Assembly: GCA_045616665.1 (NCBI GenBank)
Contig: JAZLHE010000016.1
Location: 16,177-80,176 of the forward strand
From: RUG11690 sp045616665
GTDB lineage: Bacteria; Bacteroidota; Bacteroidia; Bacteroidales; WCHB1-69
Direction: 5' to 3'
DNA length: 64,000 nt
Under the pieces are notes generated by a model. The model had not been told where the DNA came from, did not search any database, and saw only the letters and a program-made list of their open reading frames with translations. Position numbers and translations under genes: made by a program. Positions 25,189-33,628 of the stretch are shown here, piece by piece. How positions within the stretch are numbered: the stretch's first letter is position 1; each line of letters opens with the position of its first letter.

Positions 25189-26328
25189 TCACTCCCGTGA
25201 TTGCCTGACTTTAGTCGCCGCCTTGTTTTTCAGAAAGACATAATTGGCATTGATCTGCATCAGGCACAATTCCACGGACAAGCGTTTATTATTGGATTGC
25301 TTGATATTGAAATCGCAGGTGTTTGACAAATCCAACGCCCTCAGCAACAGCATTCTATCCACATTTTTAGCTTGAGTGACATAATGTTGCTTAATCATAT
25401 CCGACGCTTCCATCAGACGCACGGTATCGGGATGTTGTGCAATCAGAAGATTTCGAAAATGCTTGGCCAAGCCTGCGATAAAATGCGATGCCTCAAAACC
25501 GTTGGCCAAGATTTCGTCCAACAAAAGCAATGAGGCGGAACGGTCTTCGCTAAAAATGAAATCCACCATCTTGAAATAGTTATCCACATCCAAGACGTTC
25601 AGATTTTCGACCGTCTGCTTATAGGTAATGTTATTGCCCGAAAAGCTCACGATTTGGTCAAAGATGGACAAGGCGTCACGCAAAGCGCCGTCTGCCTTGG
25701 CCGCAATCACGCGCAATGCCTCCTCTTCGGCGGTCACGTTTTCACTTTGGGCCACGAATTGCAGATGACGAATAATATCATTGTCATTGATTCGCTTAAA
25801 ATCATACACCTGACAACGCGACAAGATAGTAGGGATAATTTTATGTTTTTCGGTGGTAGCCAGGATAAACTTGGCGTATGTCGGCGGTTCCTCGAGCGTT
25901 TTCAGGAAAGCATTGAAAGCGGCGGAAGACAGCATGTGGACCTCATCGATTACATAAACCTTGTATTTGGCACCTTGTGGGGCGATACGCACCTGTTCCA
26001 CAAGGGAACGGATGCCTTCAACAGAATTATTGGAAGCCGCATCCAGCTCATAAACATTGAAAGAAGCCGACTCGTTGAAGGTGCGACAGGAATCGCACTC
26101 GTTGCACGGCTCAAAATCCGCCGTAAGGTGCTGACAGTTGAGGGCCTTGGCGAAGATGCGCGCACAAGTCGTCTTACCTACACCTCGCGGTCCGCAGAAC
26201 AGGAACGACTGGGCTATCTGACCTGTTTTGATTGCATTTTTCAAGGTAGAGGTAATATGTTCCTGACCCACTACCGAATTGAATGTGGTTGGTCTATACT
26301 TACGAGCTGAAACTATAAAATTATCCAT
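25189..26328 (-). CDS. dnaX: DNA polymerase III subunit gamma (ATPase part of DnaX)
   Basis: Clamp-loader ATPase. Walker A is GPRGVGKTT (about residues 45-53), followed by the zinc module C-x8-C-x2-C-x2-C ending in CNECDSC, Walker B VIDEVHML (about 124), and sensor 1 ATTEKHKI. The domain III collar ends near CLMQINANYVF. The chain stops at 379 residues, whereas Bacteroidota DnaX proteins are usually near 600 because the tau tail follows in frame. Here the tail is in the next frame (24543-25169). The promoter lies about 58 bases upstream. A gamma-length product is functional in principle, but coupling of polymerase and helicase needs the tail. Confidence 0.9.
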   Translation of the reverse strand: MDNFIVSARKYRPTTFNSVVGQEHITSTLKNAIKTGQIAQSFLFCGPRGVGKTTCARIFAKALNCQHLTADFEPCNECDSCRTFNESASFNVYELDAASNNSVEGIRSLVEQVRIAPQGAKYKVYVIDEVHMLSSAAFNAFLKTLEEPPTYAKFILATTEKHKIIPTILSRCQVYDFKRINDNDIIRHLQFVAQSENVTAEEEALRVIAAKADGALRDALSIFDQIVSFSGNNITYKQTVENLNVLDVDNYFKMVDFIFSEDRSASLLLLDEILANGFEASHFIAGLAKHFRNLLIAQHPDTVRLMEASDMIKQHYVTQAKNVDRMLLLRALDLSNTCDFNIKQSNNKRLSVELCLMQINANYVFLKNKAATKVRQSRE

Positions 26329-26385
26329 AAGACTATGTTTTCTAAAAGTAAATCCACTACTCCAAATTTATCATTTAAATTCTTG

Positions 26386-26414
26386 CAAAGATACAATTTT
26401 TTTTGTGTGCGCAA
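26386..26414 (-). promoter_or_regulatory. Promoter of dnaX
   Basis: On the minus strand TTG (26414-26412), 18 bases, then TATCTTTG (26393-26386). Good match to the Bacteroidota consensus. Confidence 0.6.
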
Positions 26415-26519
26415 TACGATGTTGAAAAAAAATAGGACAAAATAAGCACCTACTTCCAATTATGTATTTGTCGGCACGTCCTCCGACGAAATTTCATCAT
26501 AAAATTATTGGAATGACGA

Positions 26520-26549
26520 TTGAACCAAGAAGAAAAAACATTATTTTTG
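26520..26549 (+). promoter_or_regulatory. Promoter upstream of the DpnII-type operon
   Basis: TTG at 26520-26522, 19 bases, TATTTTTG at 26542-26549: an exact fit to the consensus. The start should be near 26556, giving a 127-base leader before the methylase ATG. The rest of the 353-base gap between dnaX and the methylase gene contains no coding frame I can support. Confidence 0.65.
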
Positions 26550-26596
26550 CAGTTGGAATCCGTCACGCAAATCTTGGTAATTATAGAGAACCAATA

Positions 26597-26624
26597 ACCC
26601 GTGAATTTTCATAATGCCGGGTTT
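26597..26624 (+). terminator. Leader hairpin, possible terminator or attenuator
   Basis: AACCCG (26597-26602) pairs with CGGGTT (26619-26624), followed by TCTTAAAAAC. The stem is short and the T-tract poor, so it may be a partial terminator or attenuator between the promoter and the first methylase gene. Confidence 0.35.
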
Positions 26625-26682
26625 CTTAAAAACAATTCATTCATTTGGAGAGAATTATATCAACTTAAATTAGACAACTATA

Positions 26683-27654
26683 ATGACAAAAGCAAAACCT
26701 TTTATCAAGTGGGTTGGTGGAAAAGGACAACTCTTAGAACAACTGGATGCGAAACTTCCAGCTGACTTTGGTAACTGGCAGAATGTAACATACATAGAAC
26801 CATTCGTGGGTGGTGGCGCTATGCTTTTCTATATGTTACAACAATATCCCAACATCCATCATGCCATAATCAATGATATTAACAGTGACCTAACGCTGTG
26901 CTATCAAACTGTTAGAGATTTACCCGAATTGTTGATCGAATCTTTACAAGATATTGAACACACATATCTTTCATTGAAAACAGAAGAAAAACGTAAGGCC
27001 TTCTTCTTGGCGAACAGAACACGATACAATAAAAAAGGTCTTCAACCCATAGAGAATACCACATTGTTTTTTTTCCTGAATAGAACATGTTTTAACGGTT
27101 TATACCGTGTAAACAAATCTGGTGCATTCAATGTTCCTTTCGGGAAATACTCCAACCCAATTATCTGCGATGCCGACACCATTCTACGTGACAGCGCATT
27201 ACTGCAACGAGTTGAAATTTTGACGGGAGATTTTGAACAAACATTTAATTATGCAAAAGACAATACTTTCTTTTATTTTGACCCCCCATATCGCCCACTG
27301 AGTGACACTTCTAGCTTTAACGATTATACCAAAGACGCATTTAATGATGATTCCCAAGTACGCTTGAAAAAATACTGCGATATTATTCACGAAGCTGGTT
27401 ACAAATTTATGCTCAGCAATTCAGATTGTAAAAGCAAGAATGAGGACGACAACTTCTTTGATATGTTATATGGAACTTACCAAATAGAACGAGTTTGGGC
27501 TACACGTAGTATAAACTCCAACCCTAACAAAAGAGGAAAATTAACAGAAATTTTAGTTCATAATTACAAAGATACCAAAGTTAATTCTTCCTTATATGAT
27601 CTTCAATCCAGTTCTTGTTTCGCTGCAGAAAACCAACTTAAATACGAAATATAA
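26683..27654 (+). CDS. dpnM: Dam-family (DpnM-like) GATC N6-adenine methyltransferase
   Basis: D12-class (alpha) adenine methyltransferase of 323 residues. The AdoMet-binding start is FIKWVGGKGQLL (about 7-18) with YIEPFVGGGAMLF following, and the catalytic motif is FYFDPPYRPLS near residue 200. The family typically methylates GATC in double-stranded DNA. The next gene encodes a DpnII-type endonuclease, which strongly supports GATC specificity. It is first gene of a three-gene system after a good promoter. The stretch is more AT-rich than neighbouring housekeeping genes, consistent with horizontal acquisition. Confidence 0.95.
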   Translation: MTKAKPFIKWVGGKGQLLEQLDAKLPADFGNWQNVTYIEPFVGGGAMLFYMLQQYPNIHHAIINDINSDLTLCYQTVRDLPELLIESLQDIEHTYLSLKTEEKRKAFFLANRTRYNKKGLQPIENTTLFFFLNRTCFNGLYRVNKSGAFNVPFGKYSNPIICDADTILRDSALLQRVEILTGDFEQTFNYAKDNTFFYFDPPYRPLSDTSSFNDYTKDAFNDDSQVRLKKYCDIIHEAGYKFMLSNSDCKSKNEDDNFFDMLYGTYQIERVWATRSINSNPNKRGKLTEILVHNYKDTKVNSSLYDLQSSSCFAAENQLKYEI

Positions 27655-27703
27655 TCCTAAAGAAAAATATCAACAAGTCAAATTCGTCTTAATTAAAAAA
27701 TTT

Positions 27704-28522
27704 ATGGATAAAGATTTCAATAAATTCATGTCACAACTCCAAAAGACAAATCAAACATTAGATTTTTTTTGTGACTTCAACAAAATAGAACAAAACGTAG
27801 AAGATATAAAACTCAGTTTATGCATACTAAACAGCCTAATCGGAGCTTCCAATATGCGAAAAGCTGTTGAAAACATTTGGAAACGTGACAAAAGCGCATT
27901 CAATGTAATGGATATTCTTATTGCTGTTCGTAGCAACGGTAAAAAGAAAGTCCTAAATAGTCTCGGTCAATGTGTAGTCATAGACTCTCTGTTCACATCC
28001 GTGGACGGCATTATGGAATACCTTAACAACACTGGTCTCACAGAAATTCTTCAACAACAAAAGATAAAAGACCTTGTTGACTACGTATTTGGAATTGAAA
28101 CAGGACTTGACAGTAATGCAAGAAAGAATCGTAGCGGTCATATTATGGAAGATAAGGTGGCTAGTATTTTTGACGATGCCGGTATTAATTATCTACAGGA
28201 AGTATATTCACGCGAATGGCCAGAAATAGCCAAAGTACTGGGTGATGATGAAAAACGATTCGATTTTGTTGTTGAATCGAGAAACAAGAAATATCTCATA
28301 GAAGTAAACTTTTATAGCGGAAGTGGATCTAAGCTAAATGAAGTCGCACGCTCTTACTCTGATATTGCGACAAAGATAAACTCAGTACAAGGTTTTGAAT
28401 TCGTATGGATTACGGATGGTATTGGTTGGAAAAATGCAAAAAACAAACTACAAGAAGCTTATTCTATTATTCCACATGTTTATAATTTAACGAATATTAA
28501 TTTATTTATTGAATCGCTATAG
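27704..28522 (+). CDS. dpnB: DpnII-type restriction endonuclease (GATC)
   Basis: 272 residues of the DpnII/MboI family. The characteristic active-site stretch RFDFVVESRNKKYLIEVNFY followed by SGSGSKLNEVARSY is present at about residues 185-220; it resembles a PD-(D/E)XK core with D, E and K/N in order. The frame is open 36 codons further upstream, but that part overlaps the methylase gene; ATG 27704 gives the family-typical start MDKDFNKFMSQL. It cleaves unmethylated GATC, protected by the methylases on either side. The gene is intact. Confidence 0.93.
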   Translation: MDKDFNKFMSQLQKTNQTLDFFCDFNKIEQNVEDIKLSLCILNSLIGASNMRKAVENIWKRDKSAFNVMDILIAVRSNGKKKVLNSLGQCVVIDSLFTSVDGIMEYLNNTGLTEILQQQKIKDLVDYVFGIETGLDSNARKNRSGHIMEDKVASIFDDAGINYLQEVYSREWPEIAKVLGDDEKRFDFVVESRNKKYLIEVNFYSGSGSKLNEVARSYSDIATKINSVQGFEFVWITDGIGWKNAKNKLQEAYSIIPHVYNLTNINLFIESL

Positions 28523-28654
28523 TAAAGTACAGAATCAGTGATTCAAACACTCTCTCCAATCTCAACAATATAGCGAAATTTGATTTGGCAAAAATTTCTG
28601 AATCTACAGAATGGTTATTCAGTTTAACGAAACACCTTCTAATGGAATTTAACT

Positions 28655-29587
28655 ATGATTAAAACTTATTACAAATCACAAAACAATGATTTTCTTCTTG
28701 CACAAGGAGATTCTTTTCAACTACTGAGGGATTTTTCCTTCAAGTTCGATATGATATTTGCCGATCCTCCATACTTTCTTTCTAATGGGGGCATTAGCCT
28801 TCAAAGTGGGAAAGTTGTTTGCGTAAACAAAGGAGACTGGGATAAAGGAAAGTCCCCAGAGGAAATGAAAGAATTTAACATAAAATGGATCGGTCTGTGC
28901 CGTGACAAGTTAAAAGACAATGGAACAATCTGGATATCCGGAACTTACCACAATATCTTTTCCGTTGCCAATTGTCTCACAGAACTTGGATTCAAGATTC
29001 TAAATGTGATTACATGGCAAAAGACAAACCCTCCCGTCAATATATCTTGCAGGTTCTTCACCTACTCTACCGAGTTCATTATTTGGGCAAGAAAATGCAA
29101 AAAAGTGCCTCATAAATACAATTATGATTTAATGAGGAAACTTAACGATGACAAACAAATGACTGATGTTTGGAAGCTTCCAGCCATCGGACGATGGGAA
29201 AAGTCTTGTGGCAAACATCCTACACAAAAGCCGCTGTCGGTATTAACACGCATTATACTTGCATCAACAGACAAAGGCGATTGGATTCTCGACCCATTCT
29301 GCGGCAGTTCGACAACCGGTATTGCCGCCAATCTATGTGAACGCAAATTTGCAGGTATTGAGCAATCAAACGAGTTCTGTGAAATAAGCAAAGCAAGAAG
29401 AGAAGAACTAGATAGCATTGGAGTAAAGACGAATCTCAAACGCCACATTTCAGATTTACGGATTTTGGAATCGACGGACCAACTCAATCTTTTTGAGAAC
29501 GCGACATTAGAATCATATTGTCTGCCATTTGACACTAAACCTATGAAAAATAATTTTTGCGCACAAAAAAATCAGCCATTATACTAA
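28655..29587 (+). CDS. dpnA: Second DpnII-system adenine methyltransferase (DpnA-like)
   Basis: Beta-class N6-adenine methyltransferase, 310 residues. The catalytic motif DMIFADPPYFLSNGG comes first (about residues 34-48) and the AdoMet motif DPFCGSSTTGIAA later (about 216-228), the reversed order typical of the beta class. DpnA enzymes methylate GATC also on single-stranded DNA, which protects incoming DNA during transformation. The C-terminal 50 residues extend beyond the family core and end in low-complexity sequence. It is the third gene of the system, 132 bases after the endonuclease gene. Confidence 0.92.
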   Translation: MIKTYYKSQNNDFLLAQGDSFQLLRDFSFKFDMIFADPPYFLSNGGISLQSGKVVCVNKGDWDKGKSPEEMKEFNIKWIGLCRDKLKDNGTIWISGTYHNIFSVANCLTELGFKILNVITWQKTNPPVNISCRFFTYSTEFIIWARKCKKVPHKYNYDLMRKLNDDKQMTDVWKLPAIGRWEKSCGKHPTQKPLSVLTRIILASTDKGDWILDPFCGSSTTGIAANLCERKFAGIEQSNEFCEISKARREELDSIGVKTNLKRHISDLRILESTDQLNLFENATLESYCLPFDTKPMKNNFCAQKNQPLY

Positions 29588-29671
29588 ATAAATTGTACGT
29601 TTTGCGAATTCAAATTCCAAAACAACGTATTCTACCCCAATCCGTCAAATAACTTAAACCTTTCAAAAAAA

Positions 29672-30553
29672 ATGATGTCTAAAAGAAAAAACAACAAGCT
29701 ATTCGTAGTCATAGGAGGCATTTCCTTGCTTTGTATTCTAATGACCTTCGTTATTAGAAGCCAAAAGGCGGAAGCCGAACCGCCTGCACTTCCGGAAACG
29801 CAAAAGCCACTGTCCCCAACAAATGACAATTCCCAAGCATCACATACACCAAAGCCGCTTCAATCCAATACGATGTTGGAAATCCCTACTTATACCGTAG
29901 AACGGGAAGGATGGAGGGCTGTGCATACGGGCTACACCGTCGATTTCAATCCCGACTGGCACATTCCCAACTGGGTGGCATACGAACTGACGGCGGAAGA
30001 ATTGCAGGGCGATGTGCCTCGTGCCAAGAATTTCATTCCCGACCCCGCCTTGATAGACTACTGTCCCACCACCTACGACTACTCCAATTCGGGATATGAC
30101 CGCGGACACATGGCAGCGGCTGGCGATATGAAATGGAGTAAACAAGCTATGACAGAGAGTTTTTACACTTCCAACATTTGTCCACAAAACCACAATCTCA
30201 ACGGTGGCGACTGGGAAAATCTGGAAAGCAGGGTACGTGGCTGGGCCAGCGAATACGGAAACATCTACATCGCCTGCGGTCCCATCGTCGGTAAGAAATA
30301 TCAAACCATTGGAGAGATGAAGGTCGTGGTGCCTGAATCTTTCTTCAAAGTGCTGTTATGCAAAATTGACGGCCAATGGCAGGGCATCGGATTCATTTTC
30401 AAAAACGAGGCCGGACACAAGCCGCTAAGCAGTTATTGCAAAAGTATTGACGAAGTGGAAAAAGCGACAGGCATTGATTTCTTTCCTCAATTGGACGATG
30501 CCATTGAAAACAAGATTGAAAAATCGTACAATGCCGATGTTTGGGGACTATAA
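29672..30553 (+). CDS. Membrane-anchored DNA/RNA non-specific endonuclease (NUC1/NucA family)
   Basis: 293 residues. An N-terminal signal anchor (about residues 9-28, FVVIGGISLLCILMTFVI) is followed by a Pro-rich linker and the beta-beta-alpha-Me nuclease domain. The catalytic signature is DRGHMAAAGDMKW (about 142-154), with the metal-binding asparagine in SNICPQNHNLNGGDWENLE. It probably degrades nucleic acids at the periplasmic face or outside the cell, for nutrition or to clear incoming DNA. It lies 84 bases after the DpnII system on the same strand; a shared role is possible but unproven. Confidence 0.92.
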   Translation: MMSKRKNNKLFVVIGGISLLCILMTFVIRSQKAEAEPPALPETQKPLSPTNDNSQASHTPKPLQSNTMLEIPTYTVEREGWRAVHTGYTVDFNPDWHIPNWVAYELTAEELQGDVPRAKNFIPDPALIDYCPTTYDYSNSGYDRGHMAAAGDMKWSKQAMTESFYTSNICPQNHNLNGGDWENLESRVRGWASEYGNIYIACGPIVGKKYQTIGEMKVVVPESFFKVLLCKIDGQWQGIGFIFKNEAGHKPLSSYCKSIDEVEKATGIDFFPQLDDAIENKIEKSYNADVWGL

Positions 30554-30658
30554 AGTCGCTTTAGCAAAATTACCACAGCAAACTTTTTGTCTATCCATTT
30601 TTCTCATTTATTAGACTAATCAAATTCCGCATCACTGAAAAGCATCACATTTTTTCAT

Positions 30659-30684
30659 AAAAAAAAGCCCGCCAAATGGCGGAC
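30659..30684 (-). terminator. Intrinsic terminator of ppdK
   Basis: On the minus strand GTCCGCC (30684-30678), loop ATTT, GGCGGGC (30673-30667), then eight T. The single imperfect pair is G-U in this direction and C-A in the other, so it suits the minus-strand ppdK transcript. Six T on the other side may let it also stop plus-strand transcripts from the nuclease gene. Confidence 0.8.
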
Positions 30685-30711
30685 TTTTTTGTTGAATATT
30701 TCAAGTAAGAA

Positions 30712-33432
30712 TTACGCGTTTTTGATAGCGGCTTGAGCAGCGGCCAGACGAGCAACCGGCACGCGGAATGGAGAGCAGGAAACGTAGGTCATACCCGTCT
30801 TGTAGAAGAACTCCACAGAAGCAGGATCACCGCCGTGTTCACCACAAACGCCAACTTTCAATTTAGCATTGACAGAACGGCCACGTTCAACACCGGCACG
30901 AACCAACTGACCTACGCCGGCTTGATCCAAAGTCTTGAATGGATCGGCTGCGATAATCTTTTGATCGATATAGGTATGGATAATTTCGTTCACATCGTCA
31001 CGAGAGAATCCCAAAGTCATCTGGGTCAAGTCGTTGGTACCGAATGAGAAGAACTGGGCCACTTCGGCGATTTCGGCAGCCATCAAAGTAGCACGTGGAA
31101 TTTCAATCATCGTACCATAGAGGTAGCTGATCTTCACACCAAACTTGGCTTCAACTTCGACCTGGATTCTGTCGGCGATGGCTTTTTGATGTTTCAATTC
31201 TTTCACATCAATAGTCAGAGGAACCATAATTTCCAAATGCGGATCGAAACCTTCCTTCATCAATTCAGCGGTTGCCTGGAAGAGGGCGCGGAACTGGATT
31301 TCAGAAATTTCGGGATAAACAATACCGAGACGAGCGCCACGGAGACCCATCATTGGGTTCACTTCGTGAAGGGCGTCAATTCTCTTCTTGATTTCTTCGT
31401 AAGAAATTCCTCTTTCTTGAGCTTTGGCACGTTGTTTTTCTTCAGTTTGAGGGACAAATTCGTGCAATGGGGGATCCATCAAACGGAAAGTCAGTGGTTT
31501 GCCATCCAAAACCTTAAGGGTTCCCTTAGCGGCTTCTTTAATATGCGGTTCCAGTTCTTTCAATGCGGCAATACGTTCTTCCTTGTTAGAAGAAAGAATC
31601 ATATTACGGAGGATTTCAAGAGGAGTGGCACCGTTTTTACCATAGAACATGTGTTCGATACGGAACAAGCCGATACCTTCTGCACCGAAGTTAACCGCGT
31701 TTTGAGCATCTTCCGGAGTGTCGGCATTGGTGCGGACACCCATACCCTGGTATTTAGCCACGATAGCCATAAATTCCTGGAAGAGAGGATTTTCTGTAGC
31801 GTCAATCATCTTAACTTCTTCTGCATAAACCCAACCCTTAGAACCGTTCAAGCTCAACAAATCGCCTTCCTTGAAAGTTCTGCCGTCGATGGTGACTGTA
31901 CGGGCAGCCATATCAATTTTCACGGCGTCGCAACCGACGATACAGCATTTACCCCAACCACGGGCAACCAAAGCAGCGTGAGAAGTCATACCACCACGCG
32001 CGGTCAGGATACCGGTAGCGGCACGCATACCTTCAACGTCTTCAGGATTGGTTTCTTCACGAACGAGGATATTTTTAATCTTCTTAGCAGTATAAGCTTT
32101 TGAAGTTTCGCTATCCAAAACGATGGCGCCAACGGCACCGCCAGGACCAGCTGGAAGACCTTTCGCCAAAACAGCATGCTTCTTTTCATCATCGGCATCC
32201 AAGATGGGGTGCAGAAGTTCGTCCAATTGAGCAGGAGTAAGTCTCATCACCACTTCCTTTTCATCGATCAGACCTTCGTGCAACATATCAAGAGCCATTG
32301 TCAAAGCAGCCACACCGGTACGTTTACCCACACGGCATTGCAACATATACAATTTGCTGTCCTGAATAGTGAACTCGATATCAAGCATATCGTGATAGTT
32401 CTTTTCAAGGATATCACGGATTTCGCAGAGTTCCTTATAGGTTTCAGGCATCAATTCCTGCATTGAATGCATGTGCTTATTTTGTTCATTCTTGGTATCG
32501 TCATTCAATGGATTTGGCGTACGGATACCGGCCACGACGTCTTCACCTTGTGCGTTAATCAACCATTCGCCATAGAATTGGTTGTCACCAGTAGCAGGGT
32601 TACGAGTGAAGGCAACACCGGTAGCGGAAGTTTCGCCCATATTACCGAACACCATCGTCTGAACGTTAACAGCGGTTCCCCAATCATCAGGAATACCTTC
32701 GATACGACGATAAGAGATAGCTTTTTTACCGTTCCAGCTCTTGAAAACGGCCTTGATACCGCCTTCTAACTGAGCCTTGGCATCGTCTGGAAATTCAGTG
32801 CCGAGGACTTCCTTGATCTTGGCTTTGAAATCATTGGCCAACTGTAATAATTCATCGGCAGTGATTTCCGTGTCGCTCTTATAACCTTTTTTCACCTTAA
32901 ATTCATCAAGCATATCGTCCAATTGCTTACGGATACCCTTTCCGTCAGCCGGTTCGATACCTTCTGCCTTTTCCATTACGACATCGGCATACATCATAAT
33001 CAGACGACGATAGGAGTCGTAAACGAAACGAGGATTGTTGGTTTTCTTAATCAGACCAGGAAGGGTTTTGGAGCTCAAACCGATATTCAGTACGGTGTCC
33101 ATCATACCTGGCATAGAGCTACGAGCACCAGAACGGCAAGAAACCAAGAGTGGATTTTCAGGGTCATCATATTTCATACCCATAATATTTTCCATTTTGC
33201 TGATTCCAGCCCAAACTTCGTCCATTAAGCCAGCGGGAAGTTGGCAATTATTTCCGTAATATGCGGTGCAGCATTCGGTAGTGATGGTTAAGCCGGCGGG
33301 AACAGGTAATCCCAACAGACACATTTCGGCAAGGTTTGCACCTTTACCGCCCAACAAGTTTTTCATGTCGGCTTTACCTTCGGCAGTCTTTCCTCCAAAG
33401 GTATAAACGTACTTTACATTACTCATTTTCAA
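30712..33432 (-). CDS. ppdK: Pyruvate, phosphate dikinase
   Basis: Interconverts pyruvate, ATP and phosphate with phosphoenolpyruvate, AMP and pyrophosphate, a central step in many anaerobes. The 906 residues contain the N-terminal nucleotide-binding domain (GGKGANLAEM; SCRSGARSSMPGMMDT), the phosphohistidine domain with the catalytic His in GGMTSHAALVARGWGK (about 460), and the C-terminal PEP/pyruvate barrel (RLMDPPLHEF, GLRGARLGI, SFGTNDLTQMT, GVCGEHGGDP, VSCSPFRVP). The gene has its own promoter and terminator. Identification is secure. Confidence 0.98.
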   Translation of the reverse strand: MKMSNVKYVYTFGGKTAEGKADMKNLLGGKGANLAEMCLLGLPVPAGLTITTECCTAYYGNNCQLPAGLMDEVWAGISKMENIMGMKYDDPENPLLVSCRSGARSSMPGMMDTVLNIGLSSKTLPGLIKKTNNPRFVYDSYRRLIMMYADVVMEKAEGIEPADGKGIRKQLDDMLDEFKVKKGYKSDTEITADELLQLANDFKAKIKEVLGTEFPDDAKAQLEGGIKAVFKSWNGKKAISYRRIEGIPDDWGTAVNVQTMVFGNMGETSATGVAFTRNPATGDNQFYGEWLINAQGEDVVAGIRTPNPLNDDTKNEQNKHMHSMQELMPETYKELCEIRDILEKNYHDMLDIEFTIQDSKLYMLQCRVGKRTGVAALTMALDMLHEGLIDEKEVVMRLTPAQLDELLHPILDADDEKKHAVLAKGLPAGPGGAVGAIVLDSETSKAYTAKKIKNILVREETNPEDVEGMRAATGILTARGGMTSHAALVARGWGKCCIVGCDAVKIDMAARTVTIDGRTFKEGDLLSLNGSKGWVYAEEVKMIDATENPLFQEFMAIVAKYQGMGVRTNADTPEDAQNAVNFGAEGIGLFRIEHMFYGKNGATPLEILRNMILSSNKEERIAALKELEPHIKEAAKGTLKVLDGKPLTFRLMDPPLHEFVPQTEEKQRAKAQERGISYEEIKKRIDALHEVNPMMGLRGARLGIVYPEISEIQFRALFQATAELMKEGFDPHLEIMVPLTIDVKELKHQKAIADRIQVEVEAKFGVKISYLYGTMIEIPRATLMAAEIAEVAQFFSFGTNDLTQMTLGFSRDDVNEIIHTYIDQKIIAADPFKTLDQAGVGQLVRAGVERGRSVNAKLKVGVCGEHGGDPASVEFFYKTGMTYVSCSPFRVPVARLAAAQAAIKNA

Positions 33433-33482
33433 TTACTTTTGAATTAGTATTAAAATAATATTTATGTTCTATTTTAAGGGTG

Positions 33483-33490
33483 CAAATTTA
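33483..33490 (-). promoter_or_regulatory. -7 box of ppdK
   Basis: TAAATTTG on the minus strand (33490-33483), followed by CACCC. The leader would be about 45 bases. No clear TTG at the -33 position. Confidence 0.45.
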
Positions 33491-33628
33491 CATTATTTTT
33501 TCGGATTAAAGACTTTTTTCTATCAAAAAATTTCAAAAAAAAATCCGCTCCCACAAACGATTCTACCTGCAGGTGCGGAATAATTTTTTCATAAAAAGTC
33601 AACAATACAATCTGTTTTACGACAAAAA

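Noticed and set aside
25218..25232. Classical -1 slippery heptamer for dnaX frameshifting
   Set aside because: The stretch reads G AAA AAC in frame, not X XXY YYZ with three identical bases, and a -1 shift would not reach the frame of the tau tail.
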